Numbered from the stretch's first letter, positions 34,673 through 44,411 are shown. The stretch is 64,000 bases of DNA from Salinimonas chungwhensis DSM 16280 (GCF_000378185.1 NZ_KB899391.1:1-64000), one strand, 5' to 3'. The notes: a model not told the origin generated them from the letters alone. Made by a program: numbers and translations.

Positions 34673-35644
34673 TCACTGTCCTTCTGACCCTTGAAATGTA
34701 TCATTTTTGAAAAATAAATCACGGATGAGGGTGATTTGAGCTTCTGCTTTTAATAGTTCTGCTTTAAGTTGTTCAAGCTGTGCAGCATTGTCTTTTGTTT
34801 GGGTCTGGAGATGTCGGTTTTGCGTTAGCAAGGTTTTGTACTGAGTTTGTAGCTCCTTTAATCTGACCGTTTGCTTTTCTTTAGCGGCTTTTTGTTCATC
34901 ACGTTGCTTATTGACCTCGATCAGTTTTGTTTCTTTCTCAGCCAGTACTTTAGCTTGATGAGCTTGTGTTTGCTCAGAGTTTTTCTTTTCCTCCACAAGC
35001 TGCTGCTGGACACTTTGCAGAGTTTGCCAGAGTGGGTTTAAAGTGAAACCTAGCGTGGGTAAGTCCGGGTCGCTATTGTCTTGGCTTCGTAATTCGTAGC
35101 CTTGCTTGCTGAGGAATTGAACTATGTCAGATGTGGTGGCTGCGTTTTGGTACAGGGACTCGGTACTAGTTTGCAGTTCCAAGTAGTTAAATAACTCGAG
35201 CATTCCGTCTTGTGCCAGGGCACACAAGAATGGCAAACATTGGTCGATAATATCTATTCGTAGTGTGTTGTTTTGGGTGCTTAATGGCTGGCTACGAATA
35301 AAGTCTGCAACAGCGATGGTGGTTAGGGTTTGGGTTGCTTTGAGTTTTATGCCCGGAAACAACTGGCGTAGGCCGGTCAATTCTGACAACGCAGAATATT
35401 CACTGAGGTTGTAGTGGTAAAACTCGGCTTCGCCTGCCTGAGGCGCAAGGCACACCGACGTGAAGATGTGATTCCCTTTTTTGGAACCTTTTGTAGAGTA
35501 TTGTTTTTCTAATTTTTTTAAAGCACTTGGGTTGGCATCAACCAGCACAAGCTGTGTCTCCTCAGAAATGCAGCTAAGGTCAGCGGTGTGGCCGACACCT
35601 AGCCAAATAAACGTGCCGGAGATGGCGTGTTTGCTAAATGCCAT
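34673..35644 (-). CDS. degenerate FkbM-like domain fused to a long coiled coil
   Basis: A 323-residue protein. The first 190 residues follow the FkbM layout (IWLGVGHTADLSC, LVLVDANPSALKKL, DIIDQCLPFLCAL), but the SAM glycine loop is poor and the acidic DVEGAE motif is missing, so catalysis is doubtful. Residues about 205-305 form a charged coiled coil rich in Gln/Glu/Lys (QQQLVEEKKNSEQTQAHQAK, RLKELQTQYKTLL). Overlaps the upstream gene by one base and ends just before the true FkbM gene; the two may form a scaffold-enzyme pair, which is inference. Confidence 0.6.
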   Translation of the reverse strand: MAFSKHAISGTFIWLGVGHTADLSCISEETQLVLVDANPSALKKLEKQYSTKGSKKGNHIFTSVCLAPQAGEAEFYHYNLSEYSALSELTGLRQLFPGIKLKATQTLTTIAVADFIRSQPLSTQNNTLRIDIIDQCLPFLCALAQDGMLELFNYLELQTSTESLYQNAATTSDIVQFLSKQGYELRSQDNSDPDLPTLGFTLNPLWQTLQSVQQQLVEEKKNSEQTQAHQAKVLAEKETKLIEVNKQRDEQKAAKEKQTVRLKELQTQYKTLLTQNRHLQTQTKDNAAQLEQLKAELLKAEAQITLIRDLFFKNDTFQGSEGQ

Positions 35645-36876
35645 TATTTAGCCTCTATCTGATGTTGTTGAGGTTTAGGAGTCACAGTTCGACCTTCTAG
35701 CAATCCAAATTTTACATAGTGTAATAAAGGGTTGATGCCACTTTCGGCGACATCTGGGTATCTAGATAAATACCAGTTGCTGTCGAACATAGGACCTGGA
35801 GCACGACCTTCTGCTGCCCCGAAACATAAGTAATGTTCTGCGGGGTCCATACCGGATTCTGCCACATCTGGGTAGCTTTGTAGGTACCAGCTAACGTCAA
35901 AGTATTCTGACGTCAGAATCAGGGCGGCGTCTTTCCAGAGCTGCTCTCTCGCTCGTTTTTTCGCGCTGAGGGCTTTTGCCAGTTTGCGGACTGGAGTAGC
36001 GCTTTTCCACACTTTCGACGCGGATATTACCTTTAACTCTGCCTGAACGGCGGCCAGCTGGTGTTTTGATTTGACCACTTCGGCCGAGGCTATTTTTAGC
36101 TTGTAGTCTAGCTCTTCCTGTACAGAGAACAGCTGCTGCAGTAAAAGTTCGTTTTCGTCCTTGCTTACAGCCAGTTGTTGTTTGCCTGCACTAAAAGCTT
36201 TTTCTAGCTCTTCTTGAACGTGGAAAAGTTGTTGCAATAGGAGTTCGTTTTCGCCTTTGCTTTCTGCTAGCTGCTCCTCTTTTTGAACGAGCGCCGTTTG
36301 GTATATTGCGTCTAGGTCAAATCTGAGATAGGGGTTATCAAGTAATGGCAGGCTGCAGGCGATAAGGCGGAGCCAAGTACTTTCTGTTTCATGGTTTTGT
36401 CGTAGTGCTTGCGAAGCAATGAGGGAATGAAAGTCCTGACTAAGGCGCGGAGGTGCCTCGGCAATTGGAGAATACTTACTTGCAAGCCATTCTGGTAATT
36501 GGGCAGGGCATATTAGCAGGCCATCGGCTTGCGCAAGGTGAAGCTGTCGCCGATGTTGCTGCTGCAACTTTAAGATTGCCTCCGTTTGCTGATTCCAGAT
36601 CGAGACAGAGTCGCTAAGAGATTTGCCTTCGTGCAGTAACTGCGCTACTAAAGTTTCTGGTGAATCCAGGCTAAGCACTATCTGAGTTTGTTTGTTAGCT
36701 AAGAGTTGGCTGATGTCGGCTAAGGTCAACACGGAACAAATGCAGTAGGCTTTGCTATCTGACGACTCTGTATGAAGGTCGTTAAGGTCATCGAACTCCT
36801 TCAGCGGTGCGAGCTGGCAACGTTTAACTATTTCCTGCCATGATTCACTATCTTTTAAGCTGACTAAGAATTGCAT
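35644..36876 (-). CDS. coiled-coil protein with two C-terminal WYL-YPDV modules
   Basis: A 410-residue protein started at ATG 36876 (GAGAGA about 9 nt upstream; a GTG eight codons earlier is possible). Residues 1-200 match nothing recognised. A coiled coil follows in which a block with ENELLLQQLFHVQEELEKAF is repeated almost exactly about 40 residues later (ENELLLQQLFSVQEELDYKL). The last 85 residues hold two WYL modules (YFDVSWYLQSYPDVAESGMD, FDSNWYLSRYPDVAESGINP, each ending in EGR). No catalytic domain is seen, so it looks like a scaffold or targeting subunit for the modular transferases. First gene of the four-gene run. Confidence 0.65.
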   Translation of the reverse strand: MQFLVSLKDSESWQEIVKRCQLAPLKEFDDLNDLHTESSDSKAYCICSVLTLADISQLLANKQTQIVLSLDSPETLVAQLLHEGKSLSDSVSIWNQQTEAILKLQQQHRRQLHLAQADGLLICPAQLPEWLASKYSPIAEAPPRLSQDFHSLIASQALRQNHETESTWLRLIACSLPLLDNPYLRFDLDAIYQTALVQKEEQLAESKGENELLLQQLFHVQEELEKAFSAGKQQLAVSKDENELLLQQLFSVQEELDYKLKIASAEVVKSKHQLAAVQAELKVISASKVWKSATPVRKLAKALSAKKRAREQLWKDAALILTSEYFDVSWYLQSYPDVAESGMDPAEHYLCFGAAEGRAPGPMFDSNWYLSRYPDVAESGINPLLHYVKFGLLEGRTVTPKPQQHQIEAK

Positions 36877-37420
36877 TGCTCTGTCTCTCTTATTGTTCAC
36901 TCAGTGCTGTAGCACAGATTGCTTTTTGGGTTTACGCAGCTGGTTGGATTCATAGATCTACAAACAAATCGCTCACGGTTTACTAAGCCGAGAATATGAA
37001 TTACATACCTTCTAACCACTCCACGCCGACGCTTAGGTGATTGCACACCAAACAGCCTTCATTATTGTGTCGTCACTGCCTTTACATTTTATTAAAACCT
37101 GCGCTTGTAAATGAATTCACTCAATCAGCACCATCGAAAAATTGCTAGCTAAGATTCTGATTATGGTAACCTTTAGCTTTACTTTTTGAAAGCGCAAACC
37201 ACGTAGTATACTTTTAGCAGAGCGTGAATGTTGTGTTACATAGCTAAAAATACATAAATCCTTGATTATATTTTATCTACAAATGCTAAAGATTATCTAA
37301 ATAACAAGCCAAAGTGACTGGTCGTACTAAAAAGGCAATAATAGTCGCATGGGAAGTTCAGAGTAAAAATAACATAGGCTAAGTCACAATTCTGAGCTCT
37401 CTATAATTGAAACAAAAAAA
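36877..37420. other. intergenic region between the glycan locus and the ribosomal operon
   Basis: About 540 bp without a convincing gene. The promoter of the 36876 gene should be here, on the minus strand. A TATACT near 37208 on that strand has no good -35, so it is not called. It marks the border between the AT-rich glycan locus and the conserved r-protein genes. Confidence 0.5.
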
Positions 37421-37446
37421 GGGACCTGAGTTTGCACTCAGGTCCC
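37421..37446. terminator. strong bidirectional rho-independent terminator of the alpha operon
   Basis: GGGACCTGAG and CTCAGGTCCC make a 10-bp GC-rich stem with a 6-nt loop, flanked by seven A on the left (T-run on the minus strand) and TTTT on the right. It lies 20 nt beyond the rplQ stop. Confidence 0.95.
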
Positions 37447-37465
37447 TTTTCAAATGGAGCATAAG

Positions 37466-37864
37466 TTACTCTTCTGCAGCTTCAGCTTCTTCAGCAACTT
37501 CAACTTCAGGGCGGTCTACTAGCTCAACGAATGCCATTGGGGCACTGTCACCAGTACGGTAACCGCATTTAAGAATGCGTGTGTAACCGCCTGGGCGGGC
37601 CTCATAACGAGGACCTAAGTCATTGAACAGCTTACCTACAACCTCTTTATCACCAGTACGTGCAAAGGCCAGACGGCGGTTTGCTACACTGTCTTGCTTA
37701 GCAAGTGTGATTAGAGGCTCAATTACGCGACGTAATTCTTTCGCTTTTGGTAACGTCGTTTTGATCACTTCGTGCTTGACCAAAGAGCCGGCCATGTTTT
37801 TAAACATAGCTTGACGATGGCTGCTGTTGCGATTCAACTGACGACCACTCTTACGATGGCGCAT
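37466..37864 (-). CDS. rplQ: 50S ribosomal protein L17
   Basis: A 132-residue protein with the L17 signature [42 protein letters not shown] and [20 protein letters not shown]. Binds 23S rRNA near the exit tunnel. The acidic Glu/Ala-rich tail (about 15 residues) is common in gammaproteobacterial L17. Last gene of the alpha operon (rpsM-rpsK-rpsD-rpoA-rplQ), 41 nt after rpoA and followed by a strong terminator. Confidence 0.98.
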   Translation of the reverse strand: MRHRKSGRQLNRNSSHRQAMFKNMAGSLVKHEVIKTTLPKAKELRRVIEPLITLAKQDSVANRRLAFARTGDKEVVGKLFNDLGPRYEARPGGYTRILKCGYRTGDSAPMAFVELVDRPEVEVAEEAEAAEE

Positions 37865-37905
37865 AGTTTTATCCTTCTCTACAAATCAGTTTGATAAAAA
37901 CCTGA

Positions 37906-38892
37906 TTAATCTTTGTCAGCGATGCTCTCTGGCGGCCAGTTTTCCAGGCGCATGCCCAGAGATAGACCACGAGAGGCTAACACATCTTTGATTTCAGTTA
38001 GCGATTTCTTACCAAGGTTTGGCGTTTTAAGTAGCTCAACCTCAGTGCGCTGAACCAGGTCACCAATATACTGGATAGCTTCCGCTTTCAAACAGTTTGC
38101 AGAACGTACTGTCAGTTCCAGATCATCAACAGGGCGAAGTAGAATCGGATCAAATTCCGGTTTCTCTTCTTTCTGTACTGGCTCTGATACATCGCGCAGG
38201 TCAACAAAGGCATCTAACTGTTCAGCAAGAATTGTTGCTGAACGGCGGATCGCTTCTTCAGGATCCAAAGTGCCATTCGTTTCCATGTCGATGATTAATT
38301 TGTCTAAGTCTGTGCGCTGTTCAACACGGGCAGACTCAACAGTGTATGCAATACGTTCAACTGGGCTGAATGAAGCATCAACTAACAAACGACCAATTGG
38401 ACGATCATCATCTTCTGAGGAGCGACGGGTAGAAGCTGGAATATAGCCACGACCCATTTCTACTTTAATACGCATACTGATTTCAGTTTCGCCAGTTAAA
38501 GTACAAATAAGGTGGTCAGGATTCACAATCTCTACATCACCATCATGCTGAATATCACCAGCAACAACAGGGCCAGCGCCAGACTTCACTATGGTTAGCG
38601 TAGCTTCGTCTTTGCCTTCAAGACGAACTGCTAAACCCTTCAGATTTAGCAAGATTTCGATGACGTCTTCTTGCACACCTTCTTTGGTGCTGTACTCGTG
38701 TAGTACGCCATCAATTTCTACTTCGGTTACTGCACAGCCAGGCATGGATGACAGTAAAATACGACGCAGGGCGTTACCCAGAGTGTGGCCGAAGCCGCGC
38801 TCCAGCGGTTCCAAAGTTACTTTGGCACGAGTAGGAGAAACGTTCTCGATCTCAACTAATCTCGGTTTTAGGAATTCAGTCACAGAACCCAC
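37906..38892 (-). CDS. rpoA: RNA polymerase alpha subunit
   Basis: A 328-residue protein, one shorter than E. coli. The N-terminal assembly domain has [20 protein letters not shown] and [19 protein letters not shown]. The linker ([20 protein letters not shown]) leads to the C-terminal domain that binds UP elements and activators ([40 protein letters not shown]). It starts 22 nt after rpsD within the alpha operon. Confidence 0.99.
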   Translation of the reverse strand: MGSVTEFLKPRLVEIENVSPTRAKVTLEPLERGFGHTLGNALRRILLSSMPGCAVTEVEIDGVLHEYSTKEGVQEDVIEILLNLKGLAVRLEGKDEATLTIVKSGAGPVVAGDIQHDGDVEIVNPDHLICTLTGETEISMRIKVEMGRGYIPASTRRSSEDDDRPIGRLLVDASFSPVERIAYTVESARVEQRTDLDKLIIDMETNGTLDPEEAIRRSATILAEQLDAFVDLRDVSEPVQKEEKPEFDPILLRPVDDLELTVRSANCLKAEAIQYIGDLVQRTEVELLKTPNLGKKSLTEIKDVLASRGLSLGMRLENWPPESIADKD

Positions 38893-38914
38893 AATGCTTC
38901 CTCTTTAGTTAGCT

Positions 38915-39535
38915 TTACTTAGAGTAAAGTTCGACGATCAACTGTTCGTTAATATCAGCAGACAGGTCAGTTCTTTCTGGAATACGCTTAAACGTACCTT
39001 CCATCTTGTTGCTGTCTACTTCTATCCAGGTTGGCTTCTCACGTTGGTCAGCCAATTCTAAAGCAGCAACGATACGCGCTTGCTTTTTAGCTTTTTCACG
39101 AACAGAAACCACGTCTTCGGCAGTAACGTTGTATGATGGAATATTCACCAAGCGACCATTTACCATGATAGCTTTGTGGCTAACCAGCTGTCGCGCTTCT
39201 GCACGTGTGCTGGCGAATCCCATGCGATAAACTACGTTATCAAGACGCTGCTCTAAAAGCTGAAGCAGGTTTTCACCTGTGTTGCCTTTAATACGCGCGG
39301 CATCTTTGTAGTAGTTGCGGAATTGTTTTTCCAGAACGCCGTACATACGACGAACTTTTTGCTTTTCACGCAGCTGTACACCGTAGTCAGACAAACGGCC
39401 ACGACGGGCACCATGCTGACCAGGCGCTGTATCGATTTTACATTTAGAATCGATTGCGCGAACGCCGCTTTTCAGGAACAGGTCGGTTCCTTCGCGACGG
39501 CTAAGTTTGAGTTTTGGACCCAAATATCTTGCCAT
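38915..39535 (-). CDS. rpsD: 30S ribosomal protein S4
   Basis: A 206-residue protein with the S4 N-terminal domain ([20 protein letters not shown]) and S4 RNA-binding domain ([38 protein letters not shown]). Primary 16S-binding assembly protein. In E. coli, S4 represses the alpha operon by binding a pseudoknot in the rpsM leader; the structured segment at 40416-40457 is a candidate for that role here. Confidence 0.99.
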   Translation of the reverse strand: MARYLGPKLKLSRREGTDLFLKSGVRAIDSKCKIDTAPGQHGARRGRLSDYGVQLREKQKVRRMYGVLEKQFRNYYKDAARIKGNTGENLLQLLEQRLDNVVYRMGFASTRAEARQLVSHKAIMVNGRLVNIPSYNVTAEDVVSVREKAKKQARIVAALELADQREKPTWIEVDSNKMEGTFKRIPERTDLSADINEQLIVELYSK

Positions 39536-39559
39536 GTTCTTTCTCCAACTGTCCGTCGA

Positions 39560-39952
39560 TTAAACGCGACGTTTTTTCGGTGGACGACAACCGTTGTGAG
39601 GAATAGGGGTCACATCGGTAATGTTTGTGATCTTATAACCAGTTGCGTTAAGTGCACGGATCGCAGACTCACGGCCTGGACCTGGACCTTTAACAAAAAC
39701 TTCTAGGTTTTTCAGACCGTATTCCTGTGCAGCAACACCTGCACGCTCAGCAGCTACCTGTGCAGCAAAAGGTGTTGATTTACGTGAACCACGGAAACCA
39801 GAACCACCTGATGTTGCCCACGACAGAGCGTTACCAGAACGGTCAGTAATAGTCACAATTGTGTTGTTGAAAGACGCATGGATATGAGCCATTCCGTCTG
39901 CAACCTGACGTTTAGCGCGCTTCCGCGTTGTACGAGTTGGTTGTTTAGCCAT
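39560..39952 (-). CDS. rpsK: 30S ribosomal protein S11
   Basis: A 130-residue protein with the universally conserved S11 features: [58 protein letters not shown] and the basic [13 protein letters not shown] end. Sits on the platform of the small subunit near the decoding site. Part of the alpha operon, 16 nt after rpsM and 24 nt before rpsD. Confidence 0.99.
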   Translation of the reverse strand: MAKQPTRTTRKRAKRQVADGMAHIHASFNNTIVTITDRSGNALSWATSGGSGFRGSRKSTPFAAQVAAERAGVAAQEYGLKNLEVFVKGPGPGRESAIRALNATGYKITNITDVTPIPHNGCRPPKKRRV

Positions 39953-39968
39953 AACTTATACTCCCCGC

Positions 39969-40325
39969 TTATCTCTTGATTGGCTTACGAGGACCTTTAC
40001 GGGTACGCGCATTTGTTTTTGTGCGCTGACCACGTAGAGGCAAGCTACGACGGTGGCGTATACCACGGAAGCAACCCAGGTCCATCAAACGTTTGATGCT
40101 CATGGAGACTTCACGGCGAAGATCACCTTCCACCATGAATTTACCGACTTCTTCACGCAGCTTCTCTACAGTCGCTTCGTCAAGGTCTTTGATTTTTGTT
40201 GATTCTGTAACACCAGCGTTAGCACAAATCGCTTTTGCACGCGTTGCGCCTACACCGTAAATCGCCTGAAGCGCGATTACAGTATGCTTGTGTTCAGGAA
40301 TGTTAATGCCAGCGATACGGGCCAT
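39969..40325 (-). CDS. rpsM: 30S ribosomal protein S13
   Basis: A 118-residue protein. I start it at ATG 40325 ([13 protein letters not shown]), the family start, with GAGGAG about 10 nt upstream; a codon three triplets earlier is open but unlikely. Motifs: [57 protein letters not shown]. First gene of the alpha operon, preceded by a structured leader. Confidence 0.98.
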   Translation of the reverse strand: MARIAGINIPEHKHTVIALQAIYGVGATRAKAICANAGVTESTKIKDLDEATVEKLREEVGKFMVEGDLRREVSMSIKRLMDLGCFRGIRHRRSLPLRGQRTKTNARTRKGPRKPIKR

Positions 40326-40415
40326 TAACAGCACTCCTCTATATTAATTATGGTCGACAGCCTAAAAAGCCCGATAGGATACTTACCCGTCGACTAAATT
40401 GCAACATTAGGTTCA

Positions 40416-40457
40416 TTCTATTGCAATAGAACAAGCTGAACCAGATTGGCTCAGCTT
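40416..40457 (-). promoter_or_regulatory. structured leader upstream of rpsM (candidate S4-responsive alpha leader)
   Basis: Two adjacent structures occupy the rpmJ-rpsM gap. One is a perfect 16-bp palindrome TTCTATTGCAATAGAA (40416-40431). The other is a hairpin with a 10-bp stem including one G-U pair and a 5-nt loop (40433-40457). The alpha-operon leader of E. coli lies in the same place and binds S4 through a pseudoknot. I see structure but did not establish the pseudoknot, so function is inferred. Confidence 0.45.
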
Positions 40458-40493
40458 ATATTCTATTCAAACGAATTTACCGCGTTTGTAAGA

Positions 40494-40607
40494 TTAACCT
40501 TGCCTTTGCTTATGCTTTGGCTCTGTACAAATCACGCGCACAACGCCGTTGCGCTTAATGACTTTACAGTTACGGCAAATCTTCTTTACTGATGCACGAA
40601 CTTTCAT
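40494..40607 (-). CDS. rpmJ: 50S ribosomal protein L36
   Basis: A 37-residue protein beginning [20 protein letters not shown] and ending in a KHKQRQG stretch. It has the zinc-ribbon Cys pair (CRNC) plus later Cys and His residues, so this is the zinc-binding (C+) form. It lies between secY and rpsM, its standard place at the end of the spc operon, with a 25-nt gap after secY. Confidence 0.97.
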   Translation of the reverse strand: MKVRASVKKICRNCKVIKRNGVVRVICTEPKHKQRQG

Positions 40608-40632
40608 TACATCACTCCGTAGTTCACTAATC

Positions 40633-41952
40633 TTAGCGGCCGTAGCCTTTCAAATTAGCTTTCTTCAGAACAGAATCATACTGACTAGACATCAGATGAG
40701 TCTGTACCTGCGCCATAAAGTCCATGATAACTACCACAATAATGAGTAGCGACGTACCACCGAAGTAGAACGGCACATTCCAGGCAATTAGCATGAATTC
40801 AGGCACCAAACAAATAAAGGTTATGTAAAGTGCGCCAGCCAGTGTCAGGCGAGTCATTACCTTATCGATATAACGAGATGTTTGTTCACCTGGACGGATA
40901 CCAGGGATAAATGCACCAGACTTCTTAAGATTATCTGCTGTATCGCGAGGATTGAATACCAACGCGGTATAGAAGAAACAGAAGAAAATAATCGCTGCTG
41001 CATAAAGCATCACGTACAGCGGCTGACCAGGCGATAGCATTAATGCTACATCCTGCAACCACGCTGTTGATTCATTCTGACCAAACCATCCTGCGATAGT
41101 TCCGGGGAACAGAATAATACTGGAAGCAAAGATTGGTGGGATAACCCCAGCCATATTCACCTTAAGTGGCAAATGTGTGCTTTGCGCCGCATAAACCTTA
41201 CGGCCCTGCTGACGTTTTGCGTAGTTTACCACAATCCGGCGTTGTGCGCGTTCAACGAACACTACCAGATAAATAAGACCAATAATAATGGCGCCAATCA
41301 ATAGCAGGAATAATAAATTAATATCACCCTGTCTTGCCTGTTCCGCAGTCTGACCTATCGCTGTTGGCAGACCGGCAACAATACCAGCAAATATCAATAT
41401 TGAAATACCGTTACCGATACCTCGTTCGGTAATTTGCTCACCCAGCCACATCAGGAACATCGTTCCTGTGACTAAGCTCACTACCGCCGTAAAGTAGAAT
41501 CCGAAGCCAGGACTTATCACCAATCCACTAATCAGGTTTGGCAGATTTGTCGCTATTCCAATTGCCTGGAAAGTCGCCAGTATCAACGTTAGATAACGTG
41601 TGTACTGACTAATTTTGCGACGACCCGCCTCACCTTCTTTTTTAAGCTCCATCATCGGTGGATGAACCACCGTGAGCAACTGCATAATAATGGACGCAGT
41701 AATGTATGGCATAATGCCCAAAGCCAGAACGGATGCACGCTCAAGAGCTCCACCGGAGAACATGTTAAACATTTCTACGATAGTACCTTTCTGCTGCTCG
41801 AACAAATCGGCCAGAACCGCAGGATCTATCCCGGGAATAGGCACATAAGAACCCAACCGGAATACTACGATCGCACCGAATACGAACAACAATCTCGCCT
41901 TAAGCTCACTAAGGCCGCTTTTCGCGCCCGAATCCAATCCTGGTTTAGCCAT
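40633..41952 (-). CDS. secY: preprotein translocase subunit SecY
   Basis: A 439-residue integral membrane protein with about ten transmembrane segments, the pore of the Sec translocon. Motifs: [20 protein letters not shown] (TM1), [62 protein letters not shown] (cytosolic loop), [34 protein letters not shown]. Length matches E. coli. Follows rplO by 5 nt. Confidence 0.98.
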   Translation of the reverse strand: MAKPGLDSGAKSGLSELKARLLFVFGAIVVFRLGSYVPIPGIDPAVLADLFEQQKGTIVEMFNMFSGGALERASVLALGIMPYITASIIMQLLTVVHPPMMELKKEGEAGRRKISQYTRYLTLILATFQAIGIATNLPNLISGLVISPGFGFYFTAVVSLVTGTMFLMWLGEQITERGIGNGISILIFAGIVAGLPTAIGQTAEQARQGDINLLFLLLIGAIIIGLIYLVVFVERAQRRIVVNYAKRQQGRKVYAAQSTHLPLKVNMAGVIPPIFASSIILFPGTIAGWFGQNESTAWLQDVALMLSPGQPLYVMLYAAAIIFFCFFYTALVFNPRDTADNLKKSGAFIPGIRPGEQTSRYIDKVMTRLTLAGALYITFICLVPEFMLIAWNVPFYFGGTSLLIIVVVIMDFMAQVQTHLMSSQYDSVLKKANLKGYGR

Positions 41953-41957
41953 CTAGC

Positions 41958-42392
41958 TTATTCCTCTACTTTACCGCCGGCAGCTTCAATCGCTTCGCGA
42001 GCGCCTTTTGTCACCTTCAACCCGCTAACCGTTACAGCGCGTGATGCTTCACCGCTCTTCAGAACTTTGACGAACAGGATATGCTTTTTCACAATACCCG
42101 CTGCTTTCAATGTTTCTAAAGATGCAATGTCACCTTCAACCTTCGCGATTTCAGTCAGTGTAACCTGGTCTGAGACCATGCTCTTACGTGACGTAAAACC
42201 AAACTTAGGCAGACGGCGCTGAATTGGCATCTGACCACCTTCAAATCCTGGCTTCACAGATCCACCTGAACGGCTTTTCTGACCTTTGTGACCACGGCCA
42301 CCGGTTTTACCAAGACCTGAGCCGATACCACGGCCAACACGCTTACCAGAACTTTTTGCTCCTGGTGCAGGAGAAATTTCATTCAAACGCAT
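41958..42392 (-). CDS. rplO: 50S ribosomal protein L15
   Basis: A 144-residue protein: [20 protein letters not shown], a Gly-rich extension ([20 protein letters not shown]), [17 protein letters not shown]. The glycine-rich N-terminal half runs into 23S rRNA, the C-terminal half is globular. It starts 3 nt after the rpmD stop in the spc operon. Confidence 0.98.
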   Translation of the reverse strand: MRLNEISPAPGAKSSGKRVGRGIGSGLGKTGGRGHKGQKSRSGGSVKPGFEGGQMPIQRRLPKFGFTSRKSMVSDQVTLTEIAKVEGDIASLETLKAAGIVKKHILFVKVLKSGEASRAVTVSGLKVTKGAREAIEAAGGKVEE

Positions 42393-42395
42393 GTC

Positions 42396-42575
42396 TTACT
42401 CCTCGACGATTTCAACCATGTAATGAACACGGTTGATCATGCCACGAACAGCTGGGGTGTCTTCCAACTCGCGAACATGGTTGATTTTACGAAGGCCTAG
42501 GCCCTTAAGCGTTGCTCTGTGCTTTGGCAGACGGCCAATCGCACTTTTCGTTTGCTTTACTTTAATCGTTGCCAT
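42396..42575 (-). CDS. rpmD: 50S ribosomal protein L30
   Basis: A 59-residue protein that begins [20 protein letters not shown], continues through [11 protein letters not shown] and [19 protein letters not shown], and ends in VEIVEE. Short ferredoxin-like fold of the large subunit. It sits between rpsE (6 nt away) and rplO (3 nt away), in the usual spc order. Confidence 0.97.
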   Translation of the reverse strand: MATIKVKQTKSAIGRLPKHRATLKGLGLRKINHVRELEDTPAVRGMINRVHYMVEIVEE

Positions 42576-42581
42576 GTTTGC

Positions 42582-43082
42582 TTACCCCAAAATCTCTTCT
42601 ACTGACAACCCACGCTTGGCAGCAACACCAGCAGGAGAATTCATCTCTGTTAGTGCATTGATCGTTGCGCGAACAACGTTCATTGGGTTAGTCGAGCCGT
42701 AACATTTTGAAAGTACGTTTTGTACACCGGCTACTTCAAGTACCGCACGCATTGCACCACCGGCGATAATACCAGTACCTTCTGATGCAGGCTGCATGTA
42801 GACTTTAGAGCCAGAGTGACGACCTTTGATTGGGTGCTGTAACGTGTGACCGTTAAGATCAACCGTTACCATGTTGCGGCGAGCCTTTTCCATTGCTTTT
42901 TGGATTGCGGCTGGCACTTCACGTGCTTTACCGTAACCAAAACCAACGCGGCCATTGCCGTCACCCACTACAGTCAATGCAGTGAAACTGAAGATACGAC
43001 CACCTTTAACCACTTTTGCTACACGGTTAACAGCGATCAATTTCTCTAACAGTTCACCATTTTGAACTTCTTGTTTAGCCAT
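42582..43082 (-). CDS. rpsE: 30S ribosomal protein S5
   Basis: A 166-residue protein with the double-stranded RNA-binding-like N-terminal domain ([40 protein letters not shown]) and the C-terminal domain ([40 protein letters not shown]). Important for translational accuracy. In the spc operon between rplR and rpmD. Confidence 0.98.
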   Translation of the reverse strand: MAKQEVQNGELLEKLIAVNRVAKVVKGGRIFSFTALTVVGDGNGRVGFGYGKAREVPAAIQKAMEKARRNMVTVDLNGHTLQHPIKGRHSGSKVYMQPASEGTGIIAGGAMRAVLEVAGVQNVLSKCYGSTNPMNVVRATINALTEMNSPAGVAAKRGLSVEEILG

Positions 43083-43091
43083 TATAAACTC

Positions 43092-43445
43092 CTAGAACTG
43101 AAGGCCAGCTTCGCGAGCTGCATCAGCTAATGCTTTAACACGACCGTGGTATTTGAAACCGCTGCGATCAAAAGCCACTTGTTCAATGCCTTTTTCTTTC
43201 GCACGCTCTGCGATTACTTTACCTACAACTGCCGCTGCTTCAGCATTGCCTGTTGATTTCAGATCTTTAGCCAGATCTTTTTCAACGGTAGAAGCTGCCG
43301 CCAATACCTCAGAACCGCTTGCAGCGATTAACTGAGCGTAAATGTGGCGAGGTGTGCGGTTTACAACCAAGCGATGCGCGGCCAGTTCACGAATTTTTGC
43401 GCGTGCGCGAGTTGCGCGACGCAAGCGAGCTGCTTTCTTATCCAT
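43092..43445 (-). CDS. rplR: 50S ribosomal protein L18
   Basis: A 117-residue protein starting at ATG 43445 ([20 protein letters not shown]); the open frame reaches four codons further upstream, but the family start is used. Motifs: [16 protein letters not shown] and [20 protein letters not shown]. Binds 5S rRNA. Ten nt before rpsE. Confidence 0.98.
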   Translation of the reverse strand: MDKKAARLRRATRARAKIRELAAHRLVVNRTPRHIYAQLIAASGSEVLAAASTVEKDLAKDLKSTGNAEAAAVVGKVIAERAKEKGIEQVAFDRSGFKYHGRVKALADAAREAGLQF

Positions 43446-43457
43446 CGTATCACCCAC

Positions 43458-43991
43458 CTACTTTTTCTTAGCTTCTTTACGACGTACATATTCATCGGCA
43501 TAACGAATACCTTTGCCTTTGTAAGGCTCTGGTTCACGATATGCGCGTATGTTCGCCGCAACCTGTCCTACCTCCTGCTTATCGGCGCCTTTGACGACGA
43601 TTTCAGTTTGGCTAGGAGTTTCAACCGTAATGCCTTGCGGCATTTCGTATACAACAGGGTGAGAGAAACCCAGTGTCAGGTTAAGTTTGGAACCTTGTGC
43701 TTGCGCACGGTAACCAACACCATTCAACTGCAGCTTTTTCTCGAAACCTTCTGTAACACCTTGAATCATGCTGTTCAGAAGTGCACGTACAGTACCTGCT
43801 TGTGCCCATGCGTCGGCAAAACCTTTACGAGGTAGTGCTTTTAGCTGGTTTTCTTCCTGAACCACTTCAACGGCATCGTTGAAAGTGCGTGACAAAGTGC
43901 CATTTTTACCTTTAACGGTAACATCCTGACCAGAGATAGTAATTTCTACACCTGATGCGATGTCTACCGGGGCTTTTGCTACTCGTGACAT
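43458..43991 (-). CDS. rplF: 50S ribosomal protein L6
   Basis: A 177-residue protein with the two-fold L6 structure: [14 protein letters not shown] in the first half, [19 protein letters not shown] and [14 protein letters not shown] in the middle, and [20 protein letters not shown] at the end. Located near the factor-binding region of the large subunit. Between rpsH and rplR in the spc operon. Confidence 0.98.
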   Translation of the reverse strand: MSRVAKAPVDIASGVEITISGQDVTVKGKNGTLSRTFNDAVEVVQEENQLKALPRKGFADAWAQAGTVRALLNSMIQGVTEGFEKKLQLNGVGYRAQAQGSKLNLTLGFSHPVVYEMPQGITVETPSQTEIVVKGADKQEVGQVAANIRAYREPEPYKGKGIRYADEYVRRKEAKKK

Positions 43992-44005
43992 TTCAACTCC
44001 TCCGA

Positions 44006-44398
44006 TTACGCAACATAACCGATGATCTCACCGCCCATGCCAGCTTTACGTGCCGCACGGTCAGTCATCACACCTTTAGAAGTCGACACGATAGCTACGC
44101 CTAGACCACCCATAACCTTTGGAAGCTCATCTTTTTTCTTATAGATGCGCAGACCAGGGCGGCTCACACGTTCAATTGTGTCAATTACTTGCTTGCCTTC
44201 GAAGTATTTAAGTTCTACTTCCAAAACAGGCTTAACGTCACCAGACACAGCAAAATCAGTGATATAACCTTCTTCTTTCAGTACACCGCAAATTGCAGTG
44301 CGCAGCTTAGAAGATGGCATAGCCACAGTAACTTTCTGTGCCATCTGGCCGTTACGGATGCGGGTAAACATATCCGCGATAGGATCTTGCATGCTCAT
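44006..44398 (-). CDS. rpsH: 30S ribosomal protein S8
   Basis: A 130-residue protein: [39 protein letters not shown], and [20 protein letters not shown] with the end EIIGYVA. Central-domain 16S binder. In E. coli, S8 also represses the spc operon at the start of rplE; the same gene order here would allow it, although the site was not identified. Confidence 0.98.
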   Translation of the reverse strand: MSMQDPIADMFTRIRNGQMAQKVTVAMPSSKLRTAICGVLKEEGYITDFAVSGDVKPVLEVELKYFEGKQVIDTIERVSRPGLRIYKKKDELPKVMGGLGVAIVSTSKGVMTDRAARKAGMGGEIIGYVA

Positions 44399-44411
44399 TA
44401 TCAGCTACTCC

